Origin: Capillidium heterosporum
Taxonomy: Eukaryota; Entomophthoromycota; Entomophthoromycetes; Entomophthorales; Capillidiaceae
Length of the DNA stretch: 64,000 nt
Reading direction: 5' to 3'
NCBI GenBank assembly: GCA_016630905.1
Contig: WBMQ01000001.1
Location: 3,100,001 to 3,164,000 of the forward strand
Shown: piece by piece, positions 36,756-49,249 of the stretch
How positions within the stretch are numbered: the first letter of the stretch is position 1
Layout of the letters: each line of letters begins with the position of its first letter
Translations under genes and position numbers: made by a program
Notes under the pieces: generated by a model
The model's input: the letters and a program-made list of their open reading frames with translations, nothing else
The model's database searches: none
Told to the model about the DNA's origin: nothing

Positions 36756-37511
36756 ACATACTCTAAGAAATTGGATTAAAATTAGAATTTGAAATGTTAA
36801 GTCTTGTTCTGATCGTTTGACCTGCTTTTGAGGTCTTGTAAAATATTTGTCATGGTAGTGCACTAAGATAAAGTTTGCTTTTGTCGTCTTTATTATTAAT
36901 TATATAGATACACTTGTAATTATTTTGATTTTATATAGAAAAATTATTGTCATTGCATATTTTTCTAAGTATACTCTTATCATATGTGTTTTTATATGGA
37001 CTTAACAATTTAGCTTACTATATATTTGTTTAATTACTAACAACCCACAATACACTTACTAACCATACATTACGTATTTATATTAGCATACTAACATAAA
37101 GTAAACTTCAATTTTTAAATTCAAAACATATATATTTATCTACATTTGTAGAAAATTATGAATCTAACTTCATAAATATGCCCTTATAGTATTTTCATCA
37201 TGGCTAAGTTTCTTATGATGAATCATTCATCTACCAATGAATATACTCTTTAAGGTTTACTCTTCATGATAGTTTGTAACGATGCAGGAAAGGTTAGGCG
37301 AAAAACGTACTAGTGTCTAACTTAAATATTGATTTAATAAACCAAAGCATAGCCATATACTAGTTATATAGCCAAAATAACTGAAAAAGACAAGCATCTC
37401 CCAGGAAATCACTTTTATGATTCAACGCATAGCATAATTCAAATTAAATCCCAAAGTACATTCACATTAAAGTAACCATTGAACAATTAATATATATTAT
37501 GTATTATCGCT
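36756..37511. other. Intergenic, convergent 3' ends
   Basis: 756 bp between TOM40 (+) and the RUN-FYVE gene (-). Very AT-rich. Nothing recognised. Confidence 0.55.
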
Positions 37512-39841
37512 TCAGATTGGTGTTGGAGGGGGTAGGGGAGCCGAAGTAAGCTCGAGGTAGCAGGTCTTACAGACTCGTACCGGCTTCTTACTGGCCGGTA
37601 GGACGAATCGGTGAGGGGTACACCCATCGCAGTACACTTTGCTAAAAATAAAGTATCAGTAAGGACTAGATATGCTATCAAATATATTTACCCATCACGG
37701 CGGCAGTGGTGCTTACGTAGGACTAGGGAGAACGGCTTGTCACATCCGGTACACTGGGTAACTAACGAATCGTCAACCCAAGGGTGGATTTGTTGCCTAC
37801 GGGATTGATCCAGTTTGACACCTAACTCTAGCTCGTTGAGGTCCAGCTTGGACTTGGCCATCTCCATGGCCAGTACCTGCAGTAAGTCGTCCTTGCCTTC
37901 CAACTGCTGAAGGGTGGCGCGGTGGTGAACCGAAGCTGACTCGGCGGCCCGCTGAACTGCCTGCAGCTGCAGCTTGAGATTCTCGACTTGGTAGTGAGAG
38001 TCGTGCAACTGGTCGGTCAGCTGCAAGCACTGGTGATGGCTGCGGTTGAAGTTGGCCTGCAGCTCGAGCATCTGATTGCGCTTGGCTTCCAGCTGTTGGG
38101 TCATATACCCAACTTGGTGGCTGAGGTCCGTCAAGTTGGATTCGAACTCCTCGCGTCGTGTTGTCTGTTCGACTAGCTGGGCTTCGAGATGACGCAACTG
38201 CTTCTGCAGCTGAATGTTCTTGCGATCGAGCTCGCGGTTGCTAGTTTGGGCGGCGTCGCGTTCGGTCAGATAGCTCAGATTAGATCGTTTCAGCGCTGCC
38301 AATTCACATTTCAACTGCTTGTTACTTTTTTCAAGGGAGATGGTGTAGCTTGGCTTGTCTGGCGAGGCTTCATGAGGTACACCAGTGTCGGAAGCTGCGT
38401 TTATAGACAAGTCGTTGCTGATTTCCTCGAGGTCCGAAGGTAATCCGATTGAGGGGCTGGAAGCAGGACTAGATCCGAGATTAGATACGTTCATAATGAG
38501 GGCTGGTAGTATAGGTTTGTTTTTATTGTCTGAATCTGTAGGAATGCTATCTGCATGAGAGACATCGCTTTCCAGTACCATATGCTTTTCATCATCCAAC
38601 TCAGAGGGACTCTAACATAGAGGACAAAGTTAGTATCAGTTTAAAATAAAAAGGTATAGTAAATAGAATAAACTTCTGTAAGTATAAACATACTATATTT
38701 TTCGAAGTCTCGGAGCTTTGAACCTGGGCCGCAAAATTCAAAGCAGCCTGTACAGCTGCAAAGTTTATTTGATCGTCATCACTGCTTTCGACTACTTCTT
38801 GCTGTAAATTATTTAAGGACTCTTCGTTGTTGGTTTTAAAAGGTCCAGCATTGGTTGTTGAAGCTTCAGCGTTAGAAACGCTGTTACTGGTATCTGGTTC
38901 TGTATCGCTAAGTTTCTCAGATAATATTTCAGGCTCAGTAGCAATTTCAGGAGTAATAGGCTGAGATCGCCTTTCATGAACAGTAATAGCACTAGTGCAA
39001 ATTGTTAAAATGAAGTTCATCTATGCACTTTGTTACCTTTCCATTGCTGAATTTAAGTCTGACTTCACATCATCAAGCCAAGCATTAAATTCAAGCTCAG
39101 GAACTTTGTTGATGGCCTGTGCAGCTAAGGTTTGGAATGCAGAGCTAGTGATGTCGATGTTGAAGTTAAACTGGTCCATACCGATGAGAAGACCAGGAAT
39201 AAAGGTGGCATCTTCCGTATTTAAGAATGCATATGGCTCATACCACTCCCTTTAAAAGTAATGCTTTAGAATAAAAATAAATTAGGTATATAAAAAGAGC
39301 TAAATTACCTTAAAAATGTAGGGTTTATCAAAGTCTCCAATGTCTTTCCAAGGATACCGTTGTTTAATAACGTACTGAACCAAGCCAAGCCTTGGTTTGG
39401 TCCAAATTGATTCGTGTCTTCGATAACCTTGGTATTTATAACTCGTAAATTTTCGTTCCCAGCTGAAAGGAAGAATTCTGAAACCATATTGATATAAGTC
39501 TTACGGTACCCAAGCCATGTTTGCTTAAATTTAAGTCCATGTTGGAAAATGTGATGCAAACTGAATAAAAGGTTCTGGGTAATGGCAAGGTCCAAGCTTA
39601 AGGTAAGTTTCGTGTATTTGCAAAGCTGAAAAACGAACTGACTTATAACCTTTAAAAATGGAATGATGTTGCCGTTCAAATTGAGCTGTTCTTTGAGGAA
39701 ATTCTGCAATGTTGTAAATTCAATCTCATTTAAATTGAGGAAAAGTTGGTTTCGAACTAAGTTGTTTCTAATGAGTTGGTTGACTGCCTCTTCTTGATTC
39801 CTTATTATTGCGAGCAACGCCCTATACTGGTTCTCATTCAT
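37512..39841 (-). CDS. RUFY-like protein: RUN domain, coiled coil, FYVE finger
   Basis: Endosomal trafficking adaptor of 697 residues from five exons (39841-39309, 39249-39037, 38991-38694, 38611-37692, 37641-37512). Introns are 59, 45, 82 and 50 nt. The RUN domain covers about residues 1-245 and contains NGILGKTLETLINPTFLR, EWYEPYAFL and PGLLIGMDQFNFNI. An acidic Ser/Glu-rich linker follows, then a long Gln/Leu-rich coiled coil (about 400-620). The C-terminal FYVE finger reads CTGCDKPFSLVLRKHHCRRD, then GKVYCDGC and KKPVRVCKTCYLEL. It has the RKHHCR basic PI3P-binding motif and the RVC motif. The fourth zinc ligand, normally Cys in HHCRxCG, is Asp here. Family assignment is clear; effector partners (Rab, Arl8) are unknown for this protein. 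Confidence 0.88.
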
Positions 39842-41168
39842 TTATTTAGCGCTTGGTCTAGTTTAGAAAAGCATAGTGTTCTTGGAGTTGGAGATTTATA
39901 AACGAATTGACTTGGACTGACGAAATACTGTCCTGGACAGAATTAAATGCTACAAGTTAGTATGTTTAATTATACTAGAGAATTTTTTACAGCTATACTA
40001 GTAAAAAATTACCCTATTTATCTGAACAGTTAACCATAAATTTGTACTGCTTGATTCTGACCAAAGGAGTACTTGGAATAAATAAGCTGAGGCAAAAGAT
40101 TTCTCGACTCATTGTAATATTGAGAGACATGGCCCATTCAAATATATAATATAGACAAGGCTATTAAATGAAAGACCAAAAATATTATAAACATACGGAT
40201 CATCCTCAATATGAGTGTTAAAAGATATAACCATACAGCCCAAACTTTAAATAAGCTGAGAACTCAACAATTGTATCAAGCGGGCTAGTAGGTACATTTG
40301 AATACGCCCAATACCACCCTTCACCTCCCTTTCAATGTTGACAGCCATCATAGTGCAAAGTAAATACCAATCATTAAACCAGTTAATGCTACTACTATTT
40401 AAACAAACAATAATAGACAAGATATCTAATATGAACTCAATTAAACTTTAACATACACTATATGGTCCATAAGTTGCTGCAATCTTATATACTTGCCATC
40501 TTGGCATTTGATTTTAAACCAGAATAAAAAGCAAAGTAGAAATCAGCATCATAGCCTACTTCGAATTCTAAGGCAAATGGCGAATCACTCGAAATTTTGA
40601 AGGCCAGCCAGGATATAGAAACGGCGGATAGGATTGAATATCGATTGTATTTTTATAACAGCCTTTATTTCGAGCTTAGTTAAGTATATAAATGTATTTC
40701 TGAGAGCGATATATAGCAGCTTTAATCAACTTGGCTATGTATTTTATTTATTTGAATATACTCGAACTAGGGAAAATTTAACTATTTGCTAATAAGTCTT
40801 TAGTAAACAAATCATATATCGATAGTAGCCAATTCTAGATTCTATATATAACCCTAACATTTGGTACTCTACAATCAACCAGAATTAATCTGCAAACGGT
40901 CTATTTATTTGTACGTTTACTTATGAAATTAACCGTTCACAGGCTAATTGAGTTTGATTGTAAATCTCAGCAAGGGAACTTTATGACACTGCCAAGAATC
41001 GTAATAATATAAAAGGACAATGACGGCCTTCGGAAAATTAAATATAGACAGAATAATAGGTGTTATCAATAAAAAATTTTAAGGACACTTTGGTTAAATA
41101 GAAATGATTCTCAGGCCTCCTCAATCCGAGTAGAATATATAGATACGAGCACTTACTACTTATCGGTT
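39842..41168. other. Start of gene-poor region
   Basis: 1.3 kb upstream of the RUN-FYVE gene. AT-rich with no intact frame. I see no clear pseudogene here, although the aldo/keto reductase remnant begins at its right end. Confidence 0.5.
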
Positions 41169-42093
41169 GGCAATGCCAATAATCTCAAAGTTCTCAATAG
41201 AGCTACCAATCTAGAATTTATCTTTTGGGACACAGTTCTAAAGGGCCTATTTCCAACAAAGTGCTGATATTCTAATTTAGGATTGCTATCAGATCACTGT
41301 CAATGAATATTGCTAAGCTTTTAGAAAGGAGTATCGAGTTTTGGATGAATATAGGCTTTCAATATGTGGAAGCATAGACTACATCATTAAGGCATGTCAG
41401 CATGGTTTATAACATCTTGGAATTGAAACCATTGACTTGTGCCACTAGTACCTTATAAACTCTAGCGCTCTCTTTGAAGAAACGATTGAGGCTATAGCCG
41501 AACTAGCATAACAAGTAAACTTCAAACACCTTAGACCATTTAAATATAGTGCCAAGACTTTAAGGCATGTTTATAAAGCCTATCTCATCACTATTTTTCA
41601 GATGGAGTGCAGCCTTTGAGAAGTTTTCGTAGAGATTAACGATATTCTGCAAGCGTGTCGTGAACTTGGAGTTGCCATTCTCGTACATTCCCTACTATGT
41701 TGTGGCCTCTTAACTGATAAACTTGAAGTTGACAAGTTGGTGTCGGATAACTTTCATACTACTAGGCAATCTAAGACTATTGGGAGAACCTCGACTATAA
41801 TATGGCTTGCTTCAGAAACTTTACGAGCTAGTCAAATTTAAAGGCATTAAAGTTTCCTAACTTTTCTTTAGGTACTTTTTCAGGCAAAATATTTGTGTAA
41901 TCTAGATTTTAAGGTTAGCTAGGGTGTTAATCCCATCCCAACCTCTGGTACGAAAAGAATTCGCTGTTTGGAAGTGAACATCGCCTTCACCAATGAAGAG
42001 GATCATCAAATTCGTACGTTAGTTAAGGATACTGGTGTAAAGGAGGAACGTTGCTGTAAGCTTGCTATGGGTTCCATCAAAAAATATATGGCT
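41169..42093 (+). pseudogene. Aldo/keto reductase pseudogene
   Basis: Decayed copy of an NADPH-dependent aldo/keto reductase of the Aad/YakC type. Family segments appear in the right order but in different frames and with stop codons. They are KVLNRATNLEFIFWDT (cofactor-barrel start); HLGIETIDL and FEETIEAIAELA (like RLGVETIDLYYQH and IEETVEAMAELV); SAKTLRHVYKAY; ILQACRELGVAILVHSLLCC, then GLLTDKLE (like the AYSPLGRGFLTG strand); and near the end GTKRIRCLEVNIAFTNEED, like the C-terminal GTxxIxxLEENVGA block. At least two in-frame stops (after HGL and ELA) and several frame changes rule out a working gene. No intron model repairs it. It lies in the gene-poor 40-48 kb stretch beside other remnants. 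Confidence 0.85.
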
Positions 42094-42618
42094 GTAAATA
42101 ACATCTTACTCTACTATATTACTTATAGTGGAATACAGCATTCTTAAAAGCAGCCATATTTATAAGCTAATGCTAAACCTACTATTGTCCAATGTGAATT
42201 GAGTTAATACACCAATGACCATATACTGGGGATATACTGTTATACGATATACGATATAAGTATAAGGCTTTTATCAGTATAGACTATTTTGTAGCGATTA
42301 TATATACTTGAATATTATAAAAATGCATAATCCAAAAAATGAGGACCATATGTAAATATAAACAAGGGTAACTATATAGTTTAGAAGTCCAAGTTTATAA
42401 TAGATCACCTTGTAAAGCTTGTAGCTTTAATGCCCACGTTTGCATCTAGTTTCTAGATTTCAACTTCAAGTACTTTATGTGGAGGAGACATCTTGAGTTA
42501 TCAATCCTAAACTTACAACACTGATAGTTATACCAACTCATCAATTAAAAACTTCAAAAGTAAAAGGCTATTATAATCAAAGTAGGTTCTTTGGTAGATT
42601 CTTTCATATCCCTAAAGC
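42094..42618. other. Spacer between gene remnants
   Basis: 525 bp, AT-rich. Nothing recognised. Confidence 0.5.
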
Positions 42619-42882
42619 TTAAATTAGAAACTTGTGCTCGGCATCAAATTTGGCTTTCAGTTCAACTGCCTTGTTGTATAGCTGGAATGGGATCAAGTTA
42701 TCCAATATGACTATGCAGGCTTTAAAAACACAAACTATTCGACATCGATCTTCCTCAAGTATTTCATTTCGATCCTGACGCTGAAACCTCTAGCTTCACG
42801 AGTCTAGCTAACAGCCATTGCTATGGAACCTAGCTGAGTAGCTAAATCTTTCAGCCAGCCTCAATACTTTGGAATTGAACAT
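42619..42882 (-). pseudogene. Possible remnant of a small mitochondrial-protein gene
   Basis: I do not recognise the family. An ATG at 42882 opens MFNSKVLRLAERFSYSARFH, a typical Arg/Ser-rich mitochondrial presequence, then hits stops. About 60 nt later a different frame is open for about 50 codons to a stop at 42619, ending LYNKAVELKAKFDAEHKFLI. No GT...AG pair I tried joins the two in frame cleanly, so a decayed gene is more likely than a spliced one. The two ends look protein-like rather than random for this AT-rich DNA. Chance similarity is possible. Confidence 0.3.
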
Positions 42883-44638
42883 GATGACTCTTTAATATGG
42901 TCATAATGAATAGATTCATACAGTGGATATCCAACTCACCGACCAGTATATTATAATTTTCAATAAAGTGGAAGACCATTTACATTAAACTATACGTTTT
43001 ATTTTAGTAATAAATATTTATCTGGGATAACCTTATGGATACCAGTTACCAATCCGCTAACTTGCGCTATTTCTTCATATTCAAAAATGCTCTCTGAAGT
43101 GGGGTAGCGCTGTGTCACTTCGCCAAAGCTACTTATATATGATAATCTAGTATATGGATAAAATATTTGAAGCCAACTATCCCCCTCATAACATGTCTTT
43201 GATGGTTCTATAGATTTTAGCTACCTCAGCAGTCCGAAAAAACCCATTTCTTGCAACTTTCATTCCACTCTAGACGAATCCAATTGGCATCAGCTCTAGA
43301 GGTTTTGTTTACTCGGAGTTGACTTGCCTAAATACCCCGATTACTATACCCTACGTTGAAAATTAAGAATCTATGGGATTTTAGATATACTACCTCCAAT
43401 TTACCGTACAAAGTTACAATTTCCTCTTTACTTATAATATGTAACCCCCGCAGTTAAAGGATGGGATATATCCCTTCAATTAGTCTATTATAATCTCTTA
43501 CTAGTAAGGTGATTATAGGTTTTCAAATCATTCATACTTTTGGCTATTGGTTTAAAATTTTTGATAGATTTTTCGCTTTGCTGGTTTTATAAGGTTAGTT
43601 GGACTGGCCTTAGGCTGAATTTCGTAGTATAGAGAGATACAGGTTACTATATAGCTGTGTGTCACCAACCTATGCTACTTTTTCTTAGACTAGTCAACTA
43701 CAGAGGTTACATATTGTGGTATGTACCCGATATGTTATTTTTCTAATAAAAGCTGCAATGGGATTGGCTATTACAGCACCTGGTACGTGCTACAAGATGT
43801 AAACTTCCATACACTTTATAATTTTCAAGCTATAGAGCTTTTCATACGATGCATCCTAACTTTAGAATCATAAGTTGAGCTGTATCTATATAGATTCTAT
43901 TCAATTTAACCTTTGAGTGGAAATGATGAAGTTTGGTCAGCTTACTAAATCTGATAGGGTAGCATACTTATAAGCTGATCGTTGAATACTACATATATAC
44001 AATATCAATATAATGCTCAAGACTTTCAGCCTGCCACTAGTCTAAATTAACGATTTTACATCATATCAAGCTTAGTTGACTTCATAAATCGAATACCAGC
44101 TACACTTTTGATGCTTACTCCATTGATATATATGATAGCATCAAGCTTAGAAGTTTTTAAAGCAACATATCTACAATTCCATTGGGATATATGTCAAGCA
44201 TAGACAAATTAACTTCCGTATGAGTATCTCTGTAATGCACTTTTACTAACCTTCAATTTTATAGCCTTAACTTACTATTCTAATCCTGATATACAGGTAT
44301 ATGTAAATGCAATCATATATAGCATTACTCTATAGAAGTTCATTATCTCATATTTCGTTACAGTTTACAACAATTATCTAATTTTTAATTAAATTTGAGC
44401 TATTTCTTCTCTAGCTGCCCCTAAAAGCTATAATACTATAAATCCGCATAGATATCGAAATATTATCAGATCAGACACTTTTTTGAACCGAAAATGGATT
44501 TAAACTTGCTTAATTTTATACCCATATATTTTCCAGAAAGTCTTGTTATATCTATTTCTATATTAAATAGCTCTTATTTTCGTCAATAAAGCTTTGATAC
44601 GGCTGGCTAAACGATTAACCCAGCACTGCTTCCAGATT
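42883..44638. other. Gene-poor stretch
   Basis: 1.76 kb of AT-rich sequence with no frame, repeat or remnant I can support. Confidence 0.5.
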
Positions 44639-46213
44639 CTATGTAAGATACGACAAAACACTTGACCTGAAGTGAAGGCATATGGACTCATCTATTATAA
44701 TTTTTGTTGCTATAAAACTATTAGGTGGTACTGTAGTAGGAATGACTTTAGGATTGGATGTCAAATCGACTTTGGATTTCAAAAATATGATCCTACTGCT
44801 TATGAAAATCGTCTGCTTCAACTTAACCGTACCCATGCCCTTGGATAAATCCATAAACTTGAAATTCTGGAAACCTAGAATGGGGCTGAACAGCTTTGGG
44901 ATGAGGGTATTGGAGGGAGCTTCACTGCTAGTTCGCATCAATAAGAACTCGCTGTCATCATTGCTGAAGAATGGATTTGAGTGCATGCATGCGATAGGTG
45001 TCATATTGAGGAATTGGACAAAATCATTGTTGAACTGAGATGGAGTACCGTCTTTGACATTGCTTTTGATCAAAATTATAGTTGTGGAAAGCCCTTTCTT
45101 GATATACAGGATGATATACTTGGTGAATTTGAATAGAGATATCTATAAACTTCTTTAGGGCGTTTATATACTTGTTATAGATGGCTGTGTAGTTGTCACT
45201 CACCTTTTTTACAAAGGGTTGCAAGTTGATAACTTTGGTCAGATTTTCCAGGAATTTGCAGTGAGGCCATGCATGTAGGCTTGCATACTATATAGGTAAG
45301 TAGTATGGGTATACTTCTTCGATAGGAGGCCTTGTTCCTTGAGTAGTCGATTTTCCTTCTTGTATTTCTACTCTTTACTGATAGGTTAATTATCGATGCC
45401 AAGAGCGATGTCAAAGGCCTGAATAAGTGCCGATTGATTGGAACTTTCACCGGTGTACTTTCAGTAGCAGGAAGGTAGAATATATTCCTCAAACCTTACG
45501 TCGTCGACAGCTTCGTAAAGGAGACGGTAAGATAGATCTACTTCCTTCATATTTTTTCATCCAGCGAGGCAGAGTCAGATTTTCCAGTAAAATACGCAGG
45601 AGTCGTAATGTTTATATATCTGCTTTAAAATCGCGTTGATATCTAACAGAGCAATTTGGAGTTTGAGCAAGCTTTGAGTGACTCTGATCATTTTTGTTGT
45701 TGCGGATGGCTTGGATGGATTCAACGATGGCTAGAAGGGCTTGATCACTTAAAATTTCAATAGCTACCAAGACTAGGTAGAATCAGCGAAAGTGAATTGA
45801 GTTGCAAGGTTCCTGAAGATAGATTTAGTAGTTAGAAAACTACACTACCTTACGCTAAAGAAACGTGCTCATTGGGGTCTATAACTTTTCAATTTCATAG
45901 GACTGCAGAAGCACTGATAATCACTAGATGAATTCTCATAAGATGAAACTTGCAAACGGGGCTGAAAGGTTGGAAAGTAAATCTAAGAAAAAATTATTGA
46001 AAATAGTCATATATAACCTACCTGGGACACAACTTCATTATTTTTCAATATCTAAGAGTAGATAAGAAGCAGAGAATGTCATAAAAATGCTGATACTCTT
46101 TAAAAATAATAAAATTATCGATATCTAATGTTGATAACTAGACTGTATCTTGGAGACACACTTTCGAAACCCCACTGAACGTAATAAGGCTGTGATGTTG
46201 TCGAGGATGCCAT
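44639..46213 (-). pseudogene. Degraded multi-exon gene, family not recognised
   Basis: On the minus strand from ATG 46213 (MASSTTSQPYYVQWGFESVS) to a stop at 44639 runs a chain of protein-like segments. They include IYFPTFQPRLQVSSYENSSS, PNEHVSLA, LSLILPS, IEILSDQALLAIVESIQAIR, SLLKLQIALLDINAILKQIY, RILLENLTLPRWMKKYEG, NLQPFVKKVSDNYTAIYNKY and a final 140-codon open block ending FRSSVLSYLT. Two well-formed introns survive: GTAGGT...CTTAG (45963-45925 region) and GTAAGG...CTAAC...TTCAG just after 45860. Between segments the frame changes repeatedly without splice signals, so several single-base indels have accumulated. An intact multi-exon gene with unusual introns cannot be fully excluded. 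I do not know what protein it was. Confidence 0.5.
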
Positions 46214-47959
46214 TTCAAAGTTTGTAGTAAGAAGCTGAAGATCAGACTGATGTTTTAATCTCCGAGTTTGGGTACGGGGAGTTCGTCGTTAACCATACTT
46301 TTGATAAGAAATCCAGTAATAAAAGTTGAAGTTGCTATGGATGTTTCTGGTAATTTAATTACTTGGTATACTTTAGCTTAATTTATGATTTAACATTTAG
46401 TTTGCGTTGAATTTGGGAACTATACCCTCTCTTTATATCCTACGCTCAAATTCTAAAAGCATGCAAACTGTATATCTTTACGTTTTCATATGGCGATTTG
46501 GGATAGAGCTGAAGATTTGTAGCAAAGCTGTTCATCTAACCAATTTAGTGACAACTACATTCTCGTTTTCGTTCAGAAAACAATCATATGATAAAATCCA
46601 TGTTTGGTAGCCTTTCGAACTTGGGTGTAGTATTTGTATAGTATATTTAAAAAGGGGATGTTTTATTACTCGATAGCAATCTACACGACTTTCTATGCCA
46701 TTTTAATTGGTTTAATATGAGGGAAGTAAACTACAATATTTATAATAGCAGTAATATTTTAATTTTGTATATTCGAAATGAAATTAATAGACAGAGATGT
46801 GTGATTGGAAGTGATAGACAGAAAATTGACTCTACCATATAGCATAATTTTGAAAAGTAGCCATTTCTAATTGACAAGGGAATGCAATATAAAATCCCAT
46901 TCGTATACTCCAGATTTTTAAATAAATATTGGATTCTTTCAATGCACCATCTCAGCTGCATATATTAAAATGTAAGTATATAAGCTTAAATAACCACTGC
47001 TTTTTAAGCAAGTCTACTCAAACGTTGATCAAACTTATAAGATATCAAATAAATATTTAATGTCAGATAGTGAGAATGTTAATTTATACTATGATGGCAC
47101 TCTTGGTTTATATATTGAAGTTGTTAGAGATACAAACTAGCCAATTTCCCAATTGGATTCAATTTCACTAGTCACTTTGGTTTTCAATAACTATAACTTT
47201 TCATTGTACCTATGTAACTTAGTTCATCCATCATTTACCATACTATTAAACCAAACTTCTTTCATTCCATTATTCTAGTCAGGGTAGTAGGTTAGTAGGT
47301 ATTCATAGACTTGATACTGATTGATGGTACCTGATATTTTATCAGGAATCGACTATCCAAAGTACTAACTTTATATATTATATCAGTAAATGATGCCTTG
47401 TCTTCTCAGCCAATTTTGACGATACTTGATAATGCAGACGAAAACCTATTTTAAAAGTTGTATCGGTTTATCTTTATATAAAATCTATTCCATTTAGAAA
47501 GGAAGAGGCTTGGAATATCTAAACCGCAACCAGAGTTCAATAGAGATCACTGTAGCCTCCATTCAAACAATAAGGATTTCCTACCTAAATGTTCGTTACG
47601 AACACATCATAGTTTTCCTATCCATATCAATAAATTGTGCAACCTTCAAATGGTGTTTTGTTTAGCCGCTAAATTTCACCAGGTCTTATGTTCATGTGTT
47701 CGACAGTTGGGCTAATTACTTGTCTTAACTAAACTTAGCAAATCATAACCGTTTGGTGGCATAAGCTCAGGTTGACAATGAGAAGTCACTCATCGGGGTT
47801 GAAAACCATGCCAGTTTGAACAGCAGTTAGCTATAAAACGTAAGCATCCACTTTTACACTCCATAGTTCAAAAAGGTAAGCCAAACTAAATTCAACTTGA
47901 TCAACATTTCAACCTCTGTACCACGTACTTACAGTTCCCTATTTATTTAGAAATTTCAA
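46214..47959. other. Intergenic, thiolase upstream region
   Basis: 1.75 kb of AT-rich spacer holding the thiolase promoter. A TATAAAA is present near 47832-47838. No credible exon. Confidence 0.5.
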
Positions 47960-49249
47960 ATGTCTCAACGGTTATCTCAGATCAACAACCATCTAATTGG
48001 TACCAAATCCCAATCTAAAATCGGCCAGCAAAGCCCCGATGATGTAGTTATCGTTGCTGCTTTACGTACCCCCATCACTCGTGCCCGTAAGGGTGGTTTT
48101 AAGGACACCCATATCGAAGATTTGTTGTCAGCTGTTTTCAAAGGTGTTGTCGAGAAGTCCAAGATCGATCCCAAGTTGATCCAAGATATTGCTGTAGGTA
48201 ATGTTTTGACCGGTACCGCTGCTACCATGGCTCGTATGGCTTCCCTACACGCCCAGATCCCCGACACTGTACCCATCTACTCCATCAACCGCCAGTGCTC
48301 CTCTGGTCTTCAGGCCGTTGCTGCCATCGCCTCGTCCATCCAAGCCGGTTTAATCGACATTGGTATTGGTGCCGGTGTAGAGTCCATGACCATGCACTAC
48401 GGTGCCCAAGCCCAGCCCGCCTCCATCTCTGAACGCGTCCAATCCTGCAAGCAAGCCGAAGAATCCCTGTTGCCTATGGGGTAATTTCTATTGAATAGCA
48501 CTTTTTTATTAACTGCTTTATACTTTAGTACCACTTCAGAAAACGTCTCCAAGGAGTTCAAAGTTAACCGTGAGAAGCAGGATGCCTTAGCTGCTTCCTC
48601 CCACCGCAAAGCTTTGGAAGCCCAGAAGAAGGGATACTTTGATGAGGAGATCATCCCAGTCAAGACGACTATTTTAGACAAGGATGGCAACGAAAAGGAG
48701 GTTACTATTAGCAAAGATGATGGTATCCGTGAAGGTGTAACCCCCGAAAACTTAGCCAAGCTCAAGCCTGCCTTTGGTAAGGATGGATTCACTACCGCTG
48801 GTAACGCCTCCCAAGTTTCCGATGGAGCTGCCGCCGTCCTACTAGCCCGTCGTAGCAAAGCCCAAGCCCTAGGTCTACCCATTCTCGGCAAATACATCAC
48901 CTCGGCTGTTGTTGGTGTTCCACCCCACATCATGGGGGTAGGCCCAGCCTATGCCATCCCAGCCGCCGCCCAGAAAGCTGGTATTGCTATCAAAGATATC
49001 GATATTGTTGAACTGAACGAGGCCTTTGCCTCTCAAGCCGTCTACTGCATCGAGCACCTCAACTTAGATATTAACAAAGTCAACCCCAAAGGTGGAGCTA
49101 TTGCCCTAGGTCACCCCTTAGGATGCACTGGTGCCCGTCAGGTTGCCACTTTGTTCACTGAACTCAAGCGTCAAAATAAGAAGGTTGGTGCCATCTCCAT
49201 GTGTATCGGTACTGGTATGGGTATGGCTGGTATCTTTGAGCGTGAATAA
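47960..49249 (+). CDS. POT1: Peroxisomal 3-ketoacyl-CoA thiolase
   Basis: Last step of fatty-acid beta-oxidation: cleaves 3-ketoacyl-CoA with CoA to give acetyl-CoA. 413 residues from two exons (47960-48480, 48529-49249) with a 48-nt intron that splits Gly174. The N-terminus MSQRLSQINNHL holds a perfect PTS2 peroxisomal signal (R-L-x5-H-L). Catalytic motifs are NRQCSSGLQA with nucleophile Cys113, GGAIALGHPLGCTGARQV with His369 and CIGTGMGMAG with Cys399. The exon junction restores LLPMGTTSENVSKEF, a conserved thiolase segment. Length matches yeast Pot1 (417). PTS2 and the degradative-thiolase block pattern argue for the peroxisomal enzyme rather than a cytosolic acetoacetyl-CoA thiolase. Confidence 0.97.

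Noticed and set aside
46740-46961. Minus-strand 73-codon frame
   Set aside because: AT-rich noise; no protein-like motif.
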